Positions 17,996 to 26,012 of a stretch of 64,000 bases of DNA are shown piece by piece (within the stretch, counting starts at the first letter, position 1; each line of letters opens with the position of its first letter). The notes under the pieces were generated by a model. That model was not told the origin of the DNA and made no database searches. It saw nothing but the letters and a program-made list of their open reading frames with translations. Made by a program: the position numbers and the translations under genes. This DNA is from Candidatus Gallimonas merdae. GTDB taxonomy: Bacteria > Bacillota > Clostridia > Christensenellales > Borkfalkiaceae. The stretch covers positions 17,936-81,935 of the forward strand of contig CAJFRT010000011.1 of assembly GCA_904419525.1 (NCBI GenBank), given 5' to 3'.

Positions 17996-19456
17996 TTAAA
18001 AGAGCCCTTTCAGCGCAGGATACAGCCCGGTGAAATGGCGGTATCGCTCTTCATAGCGGGCCGCGACCCGGGGATCGGGCAGAATGGTTTCACGGATCCG
18101 GACAATGGCGGAGGCGGCTTCCTGCACGCTTGTATATTCGCCGCAGCCGACCATCGCGAGCATCGCCGCCCCGTAAGAGGGGCCCTGCTCCGTCTGGGGA
18201 AGCTCCACGGGCACGTTCATGACGTTTGCCACGATCATGCGCCAGAGCGGGCTTTTGGCGCCGCCGCCGCACAGCTTGGTGCGCGTGATCTGCACGCCGT
18301 TCCTTTTTGCCGCTTCCAGGCAGTCGCGGAGCGCGAACGTCACGCCCTCGAGCACGGCGAGCGTCATGTGTCCGCGCGCGGTGTCGGGACGCATGCCGAT
18401 GAACGCCCCGCGCGCGCTCACATCGTTGTGCGGGCTGCGCTCTCCCATGAGATAGGGCAGAAAGTACACGTCGTTTTTCCCGAGGAAGGCCTCCAGTCCG
18501 GCCTCCTCCCTCTTATAGTTATCCGACTGCAGAATGCCGTTCACCCACCAGCTGTTGCAGGAAGCCGCCGAAAGGATACACCCCATCAGATGCCAGCCGC
18601 CGTCCGCATGGCAGAACGCATGCAGCGCATTGGCGCGGTCCCCCCTGTATTCCGCCGACGACACGAACAGCGTGCCGCTTGTGCCGAGCGAGATATTGCA
18701 TCCGCCCTCGCCGACGACGCCCGTGCCCACCGCGGCCGCGGCATTGTCCCCCGCGCCCGCGATGACTTTGACGTTTTTCAGCCCCAGCATGTCCGCGATC
18801 GCAGGCTTCAACATGCCGACGACCTCGTAACTTTCGTGAAGCCGGGGGAGCTGCGCCCCGGACATGCCCGTCACGCGCAGCATTTCGGGCGACCATGTCC
18901 GATGTGCGACGTCCAGAAGGAGCATGCCGCTCGCATCGGAAAAATCGGTGCAGAACGCCCCCGAAAGCCGGTAGGCAAGGTAGTCCTTGGGGAGCATGAC
19001 CTTTGCGATGCGTGCAAAGTTTTCGGGTTCATGCTCTTTCAGCCAGAGGAGCTTGGGCGCCGTGAAGCCGGCAAAGGCGATGTTGCCCGTCCAGGCGGAG
19101 AGCTTTTCCCTGCCGACCGTTTCATTGAGATATTTCGTCTCTTCCGCCGTCCTGCCGTCGTTCCACAGAATGGCAGGACGAATGACGCTGTCGCGCGAAT
19201 CGAGCGCAACCAGCCCGTGCATCTGTCCGCCGAAGGAGATGCCCCTGACAAGCGATTTATCCTGCCCTGCGAGCAGCTCTTTCAGCCCCTGCAGGACGGC
19301 CGCGTACCAGTCCTCGGGGTCCTGTTCGCTCCAGCCGCTCTGCGGATAACTGACGGGATAAGTTTGTGCGTTTTCCGCTAAAATTCTGCCGTCCGCGGCG
19401 ACGAGCAGAAGTTTTACTCCGCTCGTGCCGAGGTCGATGCCGATATAAGTATTCAT
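17996..19456 (-). CDS. xylB: Xylulokinase (FGGY family)
   Basis: 486 aa, full length. It phosphorylates D-xylulose to xylulose-5-phosphate. N-terminal ATPase motif GIDLGTSGVKLLLV, substrate-loop GISFGGQMHGLV (the XylB-type QMHG), the WNDGRT segment and the C-terminal nucleotide motif GAGDNAAAAVGTGVVGEGG are all present. It starts three bases after the stop codon of the isomerase-family gene, so the two are one operon. The pair suggests conversion of an imported pentose (or similar aldose) to a ketose and then its phosphorylation. Confidence 0.93.
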   Translation of the reverse strand: MNTYIGIDLGTSGVKLLLVAADGRILAENAQTYPVSYPQSGWSEQDPEDWYAAVLQGLKELLAGQDKSLVRGISFGGQMHGLVALDSRDSVIRPAILWNDGRTAEETKYLNETVGREKLSAWTGNIAFAGFTAPKLLWLKEHEPENFARIAKVMLPKDYLAYRLSGAFCTDFSDASGMLLLDVAHRTWSPEMLRVTGMSGAQLPRLHESYEVVGMLKPAIADMLGLKNVKVIAGAGDNAAAAVGTGVVGEGGCNISLGTSGTLFVSSAEYRGDRANALHAFCHADGGWHLMGCILSAASCNSWWVNGILQSDNYKREEAGLEAFLGKNDVYFLPYLMGERSPHNDVSARGAFIGMRPDTARGHMTLAVLEGVTFALRDCLEAAKRNGVQITRTKLCGGGAKSPLWRMIVANVMNVPVELPQTEQGPSYGAAMLAMVGCGEYTSVQEAASAIVRIRETILPDPRVAARYEERYRHFTGLYPALKGLF

Positions 19457-19459
19457 GGG

Positions 19460-20959
19460 TCACATCTCGAAAGGATTTTCCGTTTTATATCTCATACCGG
19501 CAGGCCGATTGAAGCCGATGTCCTCAACGCCGATGTACCTGAACACCTCGAAGAGCGCCTTCCCGAAGTGCCCGAACGCGACCGCGCCGTGGTGCGGGAA
19601 GTTGCCCTCGATGAGGACGTGGCGGTAAAAACGCTTCATCTCGGGAATGGCAAAGATCCCGATGGAGCCGAACGAGCGCGTTGCGACGGGCAGGACTTCC
19701 CCCTGCGCGACATAGGCGCGGAGCCTGTTGTCCGCCGTCGACTGCAGACGGAAAAACGTGATGTCCCCGGGAACGATGTCCCCTTCGAGCGTGCCGTTGG
19801 TCACCTCGACGGGAAGAGACCGCGCCATGATCTTCTGATAGCGCATCTCCGCCCGGCAGATCTTGCCCGAACAGGTGTTCCCGCAGTGGAAGCCCATAAA
19901 GGTATCCGTCAGTTTATAATCATATTTGCCCGCGATGTCCGCATCGTACAGATCTTTGGGCACCGTGTTGTTGATGTCGAGCAGCGTGACCGCATCTTCG
20001 GAGACGGCCGTGCCGATGAACTCCGAAAGCGCGCCGTAGATGTCGACCTCGCAGGAAACGGGAATGCCGCGCCCCGTCAGGCGGGAATTGACGTAGCAGG
20101 GCACAAAGCCGAACTGCGTCTGGAAAGCGGGCCAGCACTTACCCGCCACGGCGACATACTCCCGGCTGCCCCTGTGCGATTCGATCCAGTCGAGGAGGGT
20201 CAGCTCATACTGCGCAAGTTTGGGAAGAATTCCCGGTTTTTTATTGCCTGCGCCCAGCTCCTTTTCCATATCCGCGACCACTTCGGGAATGCGTTTGTCC
20301 CCGTCGTGTTTATGGAACGCCTCGAAGAGGTCGAGCTCGGAATTTTCCTCGATCTCAACGCCCAGATTGTACAGCTGCTGAATGGGCGCGTTGCAGGCGA
20401 GGAAGTTGGTGGGACGTGGCCCGAACGAGATGATCTTCAGATGTCTGAGCGCATAGACGGCGCGGGCGACGGGCAGGAAATCATGGATCATGTCCGCGCA
20501 CTCCTGCGCGTCTCCGACGGGATATTCGGGGATATACGCCTTTACGCCGCGGAGCTTTAAGTTATAGCTTGCGTTCAGCATGCCGCAGTATGCGTCGCCG
20601 CGGGAATCGGCAAGGGTCGCGATCTTCTCCTCTGCCGCCGCGCAGAACATGACCGGCCCGCCGACCTTTTCCGCAAACTCCTTTGCAAGCATCGTTTCGG
20701 AAATTTCAGGGCCGAAATTGCCCAGGTATACGCAGAGGGCGTTGCAGCCCGCTTTCTGCACGTCCGCGAGCGCCTGCTGCATGTGGATCTCGCTCTCGAC
20801 GATGCACACGGGGCATTCGTAGATCTCCCCTTTGCCGTACTTTTTCTCGTACGCGCCGATCAGCGCTTTGCGCCTGTTCACAGACAGGCTCTCGGGGAAA
20901 CAGTCGCGGCTCACTGCCACGATCCCCACTTTCATCTTCGGAATATTATTCATAAACAT
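19460..20959 (-). CDS. L-fucose/L-arabinose isomerase-family protein
   Basis: 499 aa with GGAGG upstream. It shows the FucI/AraA-like fold: N-terminal Rossmann-like domain ([18 protein letters not shown]...), central domain with [11 protein letters not shown] and MFCAAAEEK, and a C-terminal barrel with [12 protein letters not shown] and [18 protein letters not shown] metal-site-type histidines. The true substrate is uncertain. Next to xylulokinase and with no classical xylA in view, it may serve as a xylose, arabinose or related aldose isomerase. A possible promoter (TTGCGC, 17, TAGAAT) lies about 30 bases upstream. Confidence 0.8.
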   Translation of the reverse strand: MFMNNIPKMKVGIVAVSRDCFPESLSVNRRKALIGAYEKKYGKGEIYECPVCIVESEIHMQQALADVQKAGCNALCVYLGNFGPEISETMLAKEFAEKVGGPVMFCAAAEEKIATLADSRGDAYCGMLNASYNLKLRGVKAYIPEYPVGDAQECADMIHDFLPVARAVYALRHLKIISFGPRPTNFLACNAPIQQLYNLGVEIEENSELDLFEAFHKHDGDKRIPEVVADMEKELGAGNKKPGILPKLAQYELTLLDWIESHRGSREYVAVAGKCWPAFQTQFGFVPCYVNSRLTGRGIPVSCEVDIYGALSEFIGTAVSEDAVTLLDINNTVPKDLYDADIAGKYDYKLTDTFMGFHCGNTCSGKICRAEMRYQKIMARSLPVEVTNGTLEGDIVPGDITFFRLQSTADNRLRAYVAQGEVLPVATRSFGSIGIFAIPEMKRFYRHVLIEGNFPHHGAVAFGHFGKALFEVFRYIGVEDIGFNRPAGMRYKTENPFEM

Positions 20960-21101
20960 AGAAACCTCCGCCCTTTATTCTATCACGTCTTTGCGCTCTG
21001 CGCAAGCCCCTGCGCGCAATTTCGGGAGGCGCCGAGCAGATTTGCCCGCCGCCTTTGCCCCGAACGGACGCATCGGCAGCGCCCTCCGCGATCCGGACCG
21101 C

Positions 21102-21131
21102 AAAAAAATCCCCGGACCTCTGTCCGGGGAT
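21102..21131 (-). terminator. Terminator of the rplU-rpmA operon
   Basis: Perfect stem TCCCCGGAC/GTCCGGGGA with a CTCT loop, followed by seven T on the minus strand. Confidence 0.85.
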
Positions 21132-21141
21132 TCGATTCTTC

Positions 21142-21408
21142 TCAGTACACGCTGACTTGCTTTCTGTCTCTGCCCTTGCGCTCAAATTTGACAACGCCGT
21201 CCTTGAGGGCGAAGAGCGTGTCGTCTCCGCCGATGCCGACGTTATTGCCGGGGTGGATCTTCGTCCCGCGCTGGCGGACAATGATGCTGCCCGCAAGCAC
21301 CGCCTGCCCGTCCTGACGCTTGACACCAAGGCGCTTTGCCTCGCTGTCGCGGCCGTTGTGGGAGGAACCCGTACCTTTTTTATGCGCGAATAAGCTGATG
21401 AAAAACAT
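21142..21408 (-). CDS. rpmA: Ribosomal protein bL27
   Basis: 88 aa. The start at 21408 was chosen because AAGGAGAT lies eight bases upstream; the earlier in-frame ATG is part of that ribosome site. The mature protein begins [23 protein letters not shown], the conserved 50S exit-to-PTC tail. It is preceded by MFFISLF, the Firmicutes-type N-terminal extension normally removed by the Prp cysteine protease after Phe. Unlike most Firmicutes, no prp gene lies between rplU and rpmA here; the gap is only 47 bases. Confidence 0.97.
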   Translation of the reverse strand: MFFISLFAHKKGTGSSHNGRDSEAKRLGVKRQDGQAVLAGSIIVRQRGTKIHPGNNVGIGGDDTLFALKDGVVKFERKGRDRKQVSVY

Positions 21409-21455
21409 ATTCGTTATCTCCTTATTCATAAAATTCCGGGCTTTGGGCCCATGCG

Positions 21456-21761
21456 TCAAAGAACGATCTTTTCGATCTTGACAGCGGTGAACGGCTGACG
21501 GTGACCCTGCTTCTTGCGCTCGTTCTTCTTGGCCTTGTACTTGAAGACGATGATCTTCTTGTACTTGTCCTGCGCCTGAACGGTGGCGGTCACCTTGGCG
21601 TTCGCAACGTCGGAACCCACCTTGACGGCCGTTCCGTCCGCGACCATGACGACGTTGAACGAGACCTCAGCGCCCACTTCCGCGTTGAGCTTTTCGACCT
21701 TCAGAACGTCGCCTTCGGAAACCTTGTACTGTTTCCCGCCGTTTTCGATGATTGCGTACAC
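21456..21761 (-). CDS. rplU: Ribosomal protein bL21
   Basis: 101 aa starting at a GTG (21761) with GAGGAGG upstream; the open frame extends further but only through the leader RNA. The sequence [19 protein letters not shown] and the basic C-terminal [20 protein letters not shown] are diagnostic. It is the first gene of the rplU-rpmA operon, preceded by a structured leader and a near-consensus promoter. Confidence 0.97.
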   Translation of the reverse strand: MYAIIENGGKQYKVSEGDVLKVEKLNAEVGAEVSFNVVMVADGTAVKVGSDVANAKVTATVQAQDKYKKIIVFKYKAKKNERKKQGHRQPFTAVKIEKIVL

Positions 21762-21846
21762 AGTTTTTACCTCCTCTTCCCAGTCTCGCAAGTTGCTTAG
21801 GCGACCCGTATTGCATGGTCCTTGTGTGCCCGTCCTTAGCGGCTCG
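21762..21846 (-). promoter_or_regulatory. L21-type leader RNA
   Basis: About 85 nt between the promoter and rplU can fold into stems (for example CCGCUAAGGACGGG region with the CCUAAGC/GCUUAGG-type pairing). Position and character match the r-protein autoregulatory L21 leader known in Firmicutes. Covariance was not tested. Confidence 0.55.
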
Positions 21847-21852
21847 GAGTAC

Positions 21853-21881
21853 ATTATATGAAATCCGCGCAAGAAAGTCAA
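21853..21881 (-). promoter_or_regulatory. rplU promoter
   Basis: Minus strand TTGACT (21876-21881), 17-nt spacer, TATAAT (21853-21858). Confidence 0.85.
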
Positions 21882-21967
21882 GCGCTTTTTCCGCATGTTG
21901 CGCTCGTTTTTTTGCGAACCCGCATAAACCGTGCCGCCGCCGCGCACACTGCTGGCAGGAGGCGAAC

Positions 21968-22411
21968 ATGGAAATCAAAAAGAGCGAGGAAGTTCTGGCG
22001 GAAGTGCACCGCAACTGTCAGCTTGCACTGCAGTCCATTTCGGACATTCTGCCCGAAACGGAGGACGCGGAGCTGCGGGAAGAGCTGCTGCGCCAGCACG
22101 AAGATTACGAAAAGATCGGCGGCCGCGCAGCCATTCTTGCCAAGGATAAATCGATCGAGCTCAAAAATCCGGGCCCGATCAAAAAGGCGATGATGTGGAG
22201 CAGCATCAAAATGAGCACGATGAGCGACAATTCGCGCGCACACATCGCAGAAATGATGGTGCAGGGCACCGTGATGGGCATTACGGCGCTCAAGAGCACG
22301 CTCGGCGAAGTGAGCGAGGACTGCGCCGACGGCGACATCCTCTCCCTTGCCAGAGAACTTCTTTCCGCGGAAGAAGGCTTTGAAAAGAAATGGAAAGAGA
22401 TGATCGCGTGA
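21968..22411 (+). CDS. Conserved-looking all-helical hypothetical protein
   Basis: 147 aa with AGGAGG seven bases before the ATG. It is predicted to be almost entirely helical, with Glu and His spaced along helices ([31 protein letters not shown]). That resembles a ferritin-like or DUF-type four-helix bundle, but no iron-ligand pattern is certain. It is divergent from rplU and stands alone before a bidirectional terminator. Function not recognised. Confidence 0.7.
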   Translation: MEIKKSEEVLAEVHRNCQLALQSISDILPETEDAELREELLRQHEDYEKIGGRAAILAKDKSIELKNPGPIKKAMMWSSIKMSTMSDNSRAHIAEMMVQGTVMGITALKSTLGEVSEDCADGDILSLARELLSAEEGFEKKWKEMIA

Positions 22412-22431
22412 CCGCGCTTTTTTGCAAAGAC

Positions 22432-22463
22432 GCCGCGGCGGGGAAATCCCCGCCGCGGCTTAT
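22432..22463. terminator. Bidirectional terminator
   Basis: A 12-bp perfect stem GCCGCGGCGGGG/CCCCGCCGCGGC between two convergent genes. T-tracts are weak on both strands. Confidence 0.6.
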
Positions 22464-22466
22464 CCT

Positions 22467-24602
22467 TTACAGCGCCTGTGTAAAATCGCTTATTTCCGAA
22501 AAGGTATAGGAAAATTCCCGCACTTCCCCGCGGCGGGAGACCCTGATGCGCAACGTGTCCCCCAGCCGCACGCCGTACATGAGTTCGCTCAGCGTGCAGT
22601 CCCGCGTGATCGCGGCCGAACGGACCGTCGCCCCGCCGCGTTCGATGGCTGCAAAGAGGAGCGTGTCGCCCACGTCCAGTCCCATTTCCGCCGCCGTGCT
22701 GCCGCTTGCCACGCTGCGCACGACGACCTTTTCTTCCGGATACATCTTGCCCGTCGCCTCGTTGAACAGGGCGTGCGAGGCGGCGGCATACACCGAAAGC
22801 CCGCCCAGCGAAGCGAGCGCCGCTCCGTCCGTGTTGGCCTCGTTGTCGATGACGTTCTGCGCGATCAGAAGCGCACGGTTGGCGGGGATCGCATAGCCGA
22901 ATGCCACGACGCCGTCCTCCTCCGAACGGGCGTTGACGATGCCGATGAGTTCGCCCATCTCGTTGAAGAGCCCGCCGCCCGAATTGCCGTGATTGATGAT
23001 CGCGTCCGTGCGGATCCCGTACAGCGTGAGCGTTTTGGTATCGTCGGCCGAGGCGACGCGGATATATTCGCCCGGCACGGAGACAACGCCCTGCGACACG
23101 GAAAGCCCGTAGCCGCCCGCATTGCCGACGGCATAGACGTCTTCGCCCACCGTCAGAGACCCTGAGTCCGCGGCAACCGCCTCTAGCGCCGAACTCGCGG
23201 CGAGCTGCGCGCTGTCCTCGATCCGGAGGACGGCGATGTCCTCCTCCATGACGCCGCCCACAAAGGTCGCGGAAATGGGGTTCGCCTCCGCCGTATCTTC
23301 AAACAGATACACCTGCAGAGACGAACTCACGCCCGAGGACGTCGCGCCCGAATAGATCACATGATAGTTTGTGATGATGTAGGCGTCCCCCTGTTCCCTG
23401 TCCAGGTCATAGATGACGCCCGAGCCCTCGCTTTCGTCCCCCACGATGGTGACGGCGCTGTTTGCCGCACGCTCTGCGGCGGCGGTATGGTCGAGCAGGA
23501 CGCGCTGCTGCGAGTCCGCTTCTTCCGCGCTCCCGATCGTCTGACAGCCGAATGCCGTGAGCGCTTCATTGACGTCCGCGGCGGAGATCGCATAGCCGAA
23601 ACCGTCCACCGAGGTGGAACCGGTGCTGTCCCTGCGCGCCGTGACGATGCCGAGGAGCTCGCCGCACTCGTTGAAGAGTCCGCCGCCCGAGTTGCCCTGA
23701 TTGATCGCCGCGTCCGTGCGCATGGCGTCGAACGAGACGGAGGACTGTTCGTTGGCCGCCTCGATGACGACCTGTTCGGACAGTTTGGATACGATGCCTC
23801 TCGTCACGGAAAGCCCCTCGCCCTCGGCATTCCCGACGGCGTACGCCTCTTCCCCGACGACGGGCTCCGCCGCCACGGCGGCCCGCGCGGAGCTGTCCTT
23901 CAGCGTGTCGCTGACCACGCGCAGCACGGCGATGTCCGTTCCCTCATAGACGGCGCCGCTGAAAATGCCGCTGTACACCGGCTTTGCGTCCGGGTCGGTC
24001 ACGTTCCCGCCCGCGACGTATTCGATCCTGTCCCCCTCGGCAGAGGAGAGCGTCTCCCCGCCGTACAGCGTGAGCGCAATGGAGCTCCATGCCGTTGTGA
24101 CCCCGTATGCCGGGGAGAGCCCCGCATAGCCGGACGAACTCCCCGTATTCGTCGCCTGCGCGACGACATGATAGTTCGTGACGATGTACGCCTCGCCCGT
24201 CTCGCTGTTCAGCTGATAGATGACGCCCGACCCGTCCGAAACGATCCGCCCGCCGCCGATCGAATAGGTCACCTCGATGGCGACCACGCTGCAGAGCGCG
24301 CGGTTGATGTAGGCGGTGTCGTCCTCCGATGAGAGGCCGAGAGACGCCAGAAATTCATAATAGGAGCCGCTGAACGTTCCGTCGGCAAGCGCCTCTTCAT
24401 ACAGACGGCGCTCATAGGTGGAAGGCGTATCCTGCGCGGCGAGCCAGCTCTCGCGCGAGCCGTACTCGCCCTCGGCAACCGCGACGTCGGACGGGAAGTT
24501 TCCGTCCGCAGACGACCCCGAAAACAGGCTGCATGCCGCAAGGGAAAACGCCGTCACGCCCGCCAGCAGAAGACATGCCGTGCCCGCAACCATCTTTTTC
24601 AT
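22467..24602 (-). CDS. Lipoprotein with two trypsin-like (HtrA-type) protease domains and a PDZ domain
   Basis: 711 aa. A signal peptide with lipobox LAAC (Cys24) predicts an outward-facing membrane-anchored lipoprotein. Two complete S1C-type protease domains follow: His145, Asp223, Ser305 (GNSGGG) and His414, Asp455, Ser541 (GNSGGG). Both contain TNYHV and DIAVLR motifs, and both look catalytically competent. Residues about 620-711 resemble a PDZ domain (VVVRSVASGSTAAEMGLDVGDTL). DegP/HtrA proteins normally have one protease domain plus one or two PDZ domains, so the tandem arrangement is unusual. Likely role: envelope protein quality control or regulated proteolysis. Confidence 0.9.
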   Translation of the reverse strand: MKKMVAGTACLLLAGVTAFSLAACSLFSGSSADGNFPSDVAVAEGEYGSRESWLAAQDTPSTYERRLYEEALADGTFSGSYYEFLASLGLSSEDDTAYINRALCSVVAIEVTYSIGGGRIVSDGSGVIYQLNSETGEAYIVTNYHVVAQATNTGSSSGYAGLSPAYGVTTAWSSIALTLYGGETLSSAEGDRIEYVAGGNVTDPDAKPVYSGIFSGAVYEGTDIAVLRVVSDTLKDSSARAAVAAEPVVGEEAYAVGNAEGEGLSVTRGIVSKLSEQVVIEAANEQSSVSFDAMRTDAAINQGNSGGGLFNECGELLGIVTARRDSTGSTSVDGFGYAISAADVNEALTAFGCQTIGSAEEADSQQRVLLDHTAAAERAANSAVTIVGDESEGSGVIYDLDREQGDAYIITNYHVIYSGATSSGVSSSLQVYLFEDTAEANPISATFVGGVMEEDIAVLRIEDSAQLAASSALEAVAADSGSLTVGEDVYAVGNAGGYGLSVSQGVVSVPGEYIRVASADDTKTLTLYGIRTDAIINHGNSGGGLFNEMGELIGIVNARSEEDGVVAFGYAIPANRALLIAQNVIDNEANTDGAALASLGGLSVYAAASHALFNEATGKMYPEEKVVVRSVASGSTAAEMGLDVGDTLLFAAIERGGATVRSAAITRDCTLSELMYGVRLGDTLRIRVSRRGEVREFSYTFSEISDFTQAL

Positions 24603-24721
24603 TTTTTTCTCCTTCCGGGAGATTCCGTCTCCCCAGGGATATTATATTCCGCGCGCGGCACGGACGTATGTCCGCGCCGTGAAAAGAATGTGAATTCTTA
24701 CACAAAACGCGCATTTTATAT

Positions 24722-24750
24722 ATTATACCATATTTCCCGCACTTTTACAA
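24722..24750 (-). promoter_or_regulatory. Promoter of the double-protease lipoprotein gene
   Basis: Minus strand TTGTAA (24745-24750), 17-nt spacer, TATAAT (24722-24727). The leader is about 110 nt and includes a GC-rich hairpin near 24655-24680. Confidence 0.65.
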
Positions 24751-24879
24751 ATGTCTGAAAAAAATTCTTTTGCTGCCGATTTCGCGTTCCGAAAACCGAA
24801 ACCGCGGCGATGCCGCCGGACAGTATCGGACATTTTGTCTGCGTGCCGCAGGCGGCGACACAAAAACCGCGGTCCGGAA
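24751..24879. other. Intergenic stretch with no recognised feature
   Basis: No open frame with a ribosome site, no RNA gene and no repeat was found here on either strand. The whole gene-free stretch is 24603-24917, and contains the promoter and terminator listed beside it. Confidence 0.5.
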
Positions 24880-24908
24880 AAAAATAAGGGCGGGAATCAT
24901 TCCCGCCC
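24880..24908 (-). terminator. Terminator of the rubrerythrin/small-protein operon
   Basis: Perfect GGGCGGGA/TCCCGCCC stem followed on the minus strand by a T-rich tract. Confidence 0.75.
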
Positions 24909-24917
24909 CCTTTTGCC

Positions 24918-25043
24918 TCAGAGATCGTCCGCGTCCTGAACGGGCTTTTCATACGGATCGGAATTCACCCCCGTATAGCTGCCCAGCACGTCCTCGTCCG
25001 AGTGCATCTTTGCGCCCTTTTCGAGCGCCCTGCGTTTTTTCAC
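24918..25043 (-). CDS. Small conserved-type protein ending in an acidic tail
   Basis: 41 aa from a GTG at 25043 (an in-frame GTG at 25052 is also possible; neither has a strong ribosome site). The sequence is basic at first (KKRRALEKGAK), then MHSDEDVLGSYTGVNSDPYEKPVQDADDL. The DVLGSYTG...DADDL pattern recurs, from memory, in tiny proteins of many Clostridia. It follows the Asn-rich mini-protein with a one-base gap (or a short overlap if the earlier GTG is used) and so belongs to the same leftward transcript. Function unknown. Confidence 0.6.
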   Translation of the reverse strand: MKKRRALEKGAKMHSDEDVLGSYTGVNSDPYEKPVQDADDL

Positions 25044-25044
25044 G

Positions 25045-25170
25045 TCAGTCACAGTTCTCGGGCGACTGCTTGCCGCAGTTTCTGCCGTTCTGAGAATTGT
25101 TGTTCTGAGCGTTCTTCGCGTTCTTCACGTTGTTGTTGCCCGACATCTTGTTGTTGTTTGCCTTTTTCAT
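25045..25170 (-). CDS. Asparagine-rich mini-protein
   Basis: 41 aa with a strong AGGAGG site. It is built of Asn, Lys, Gln and Ser (KKANNNKMSGNNNVKNAKNAQNNNSQ), with two cysteines near the C-terminus (NCGKQSPENC). It is probably disordered. It lies downstream of rubrerythrin and just before the 41-aa DVLGSYTG protein, all leftward. Function not known; a spore- or stress-associated small protein is a guess based on composition only. Confidence 0.6.
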   Translation of the reverse strand: MKKANNNKMSGNNNVKNAKNAQNNNSQNGRNCGKQSPENCD

Positions 25171-25308
25171 AATTTCCTCCTGTCAAAAATTGCATGAAAG
25201 AGTAACTGCCCCAAATCATGCGGACATGTCCGCCGTTTACGGATAAATCGCTGAGCGCAACTTTCCGTCCAAAGCTGCATGCGCCGCGTTTTCGCGGCAG
25301 CTCCTCTT

Positions 25309-25905
25309 TCAGAGGCTGTCCTTTGCGAAGGGCAGATGCAGCTGTACTTCTCCCTGCGACGCACCGCAAAGCGGGCAGATGTTCCACGCCTCTTTGGAAG
25401 TGTGCATGTACCCGCACTCACTGCAGATCCACAGCATCGGACGGTCCGCGGCATAGAGGGAGCCGTCCTTGAACGCCTCAAACAGATAGTTGAAGATGAT
25501 CCGATGATGGCTTTCCACCTTCGCGACCTGCTCGAATTTGAGCGCGATTTGCGCAAACCCCTCTTCCCGCGCGATCTTTGCGAACGTCGGATAGATATCC
25601 TCCGCTTCCGAAAGTTCGTCCTCCATCGCAAATTTCAGATTGTCTTCCAATGTTCCCGCGTGAAACGGATAATGCGCATCGATGTGCACATCGTCGCAGC
25701 TTCCCGCGTTGCTGAGGATGGCCTCAAAGAAGACTTTCGCATGATTGGTCTCATTCTTTGCGATCGTACGGACGGTGTCCGCAAGGACCTCGTAGCCCTG
25801 CTTCATCGCAGCTTTTGCCGTAAGTTGGTACCGCATTCCCGCCTGACACTCTCCCGCAAAACCTCTTGCGAGATTGTGAAAGGTCTGCGTCTTGGTAAAG
25901 TCCAT
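25309..25905 (-). CDS. rbr: Rubrerythrin
   Basis: 198 aa, full length. It reduces hydrogen peroxide in anaerobes. The ferritin-like diiron domain (about 1-150) has ExxH-type ligands: GECQAGMRYQ, KNETNHAKVFFE, EDELSEAEDIYPTFA and KVESHHRIIF. The C-terminal rubredoxin domain has CSECGYMH and CPLCGAS. Cytoplasmic. An oxygen- and peroxide-defence gene consistent with a strict anaerobe. Two mini-proteins follow on the same strand. Confidence 0.95.
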   Translation of the reverse strand: MDFTKTQTFHNLARGFAGECQAGMRYQLTAKAAMKQGYEVLADTVRTIAKNETNHAKVFFEAILSNAGSCDDVHIDAHYPFHAGTLEDNLKFAMEDELSEAEDIYPTFAKIAREEGFAQIALKFEQVAKVESHHRIIFNYLFEAFKDGSLYAADRPMLWICSECGYMHTSKEAWNICPLCGASQGEVQLHLPFAKDSL

Positions 25906-26012
25906 GCTTTATCCTCCCTTACACACCACTATTATGCGCGGGTTCGGGGCGGAATATACGCAAAAATCCGCACAATGTGCGGATCCTTTTTCTGTACGGG
26001 CAGGATTGCCCC

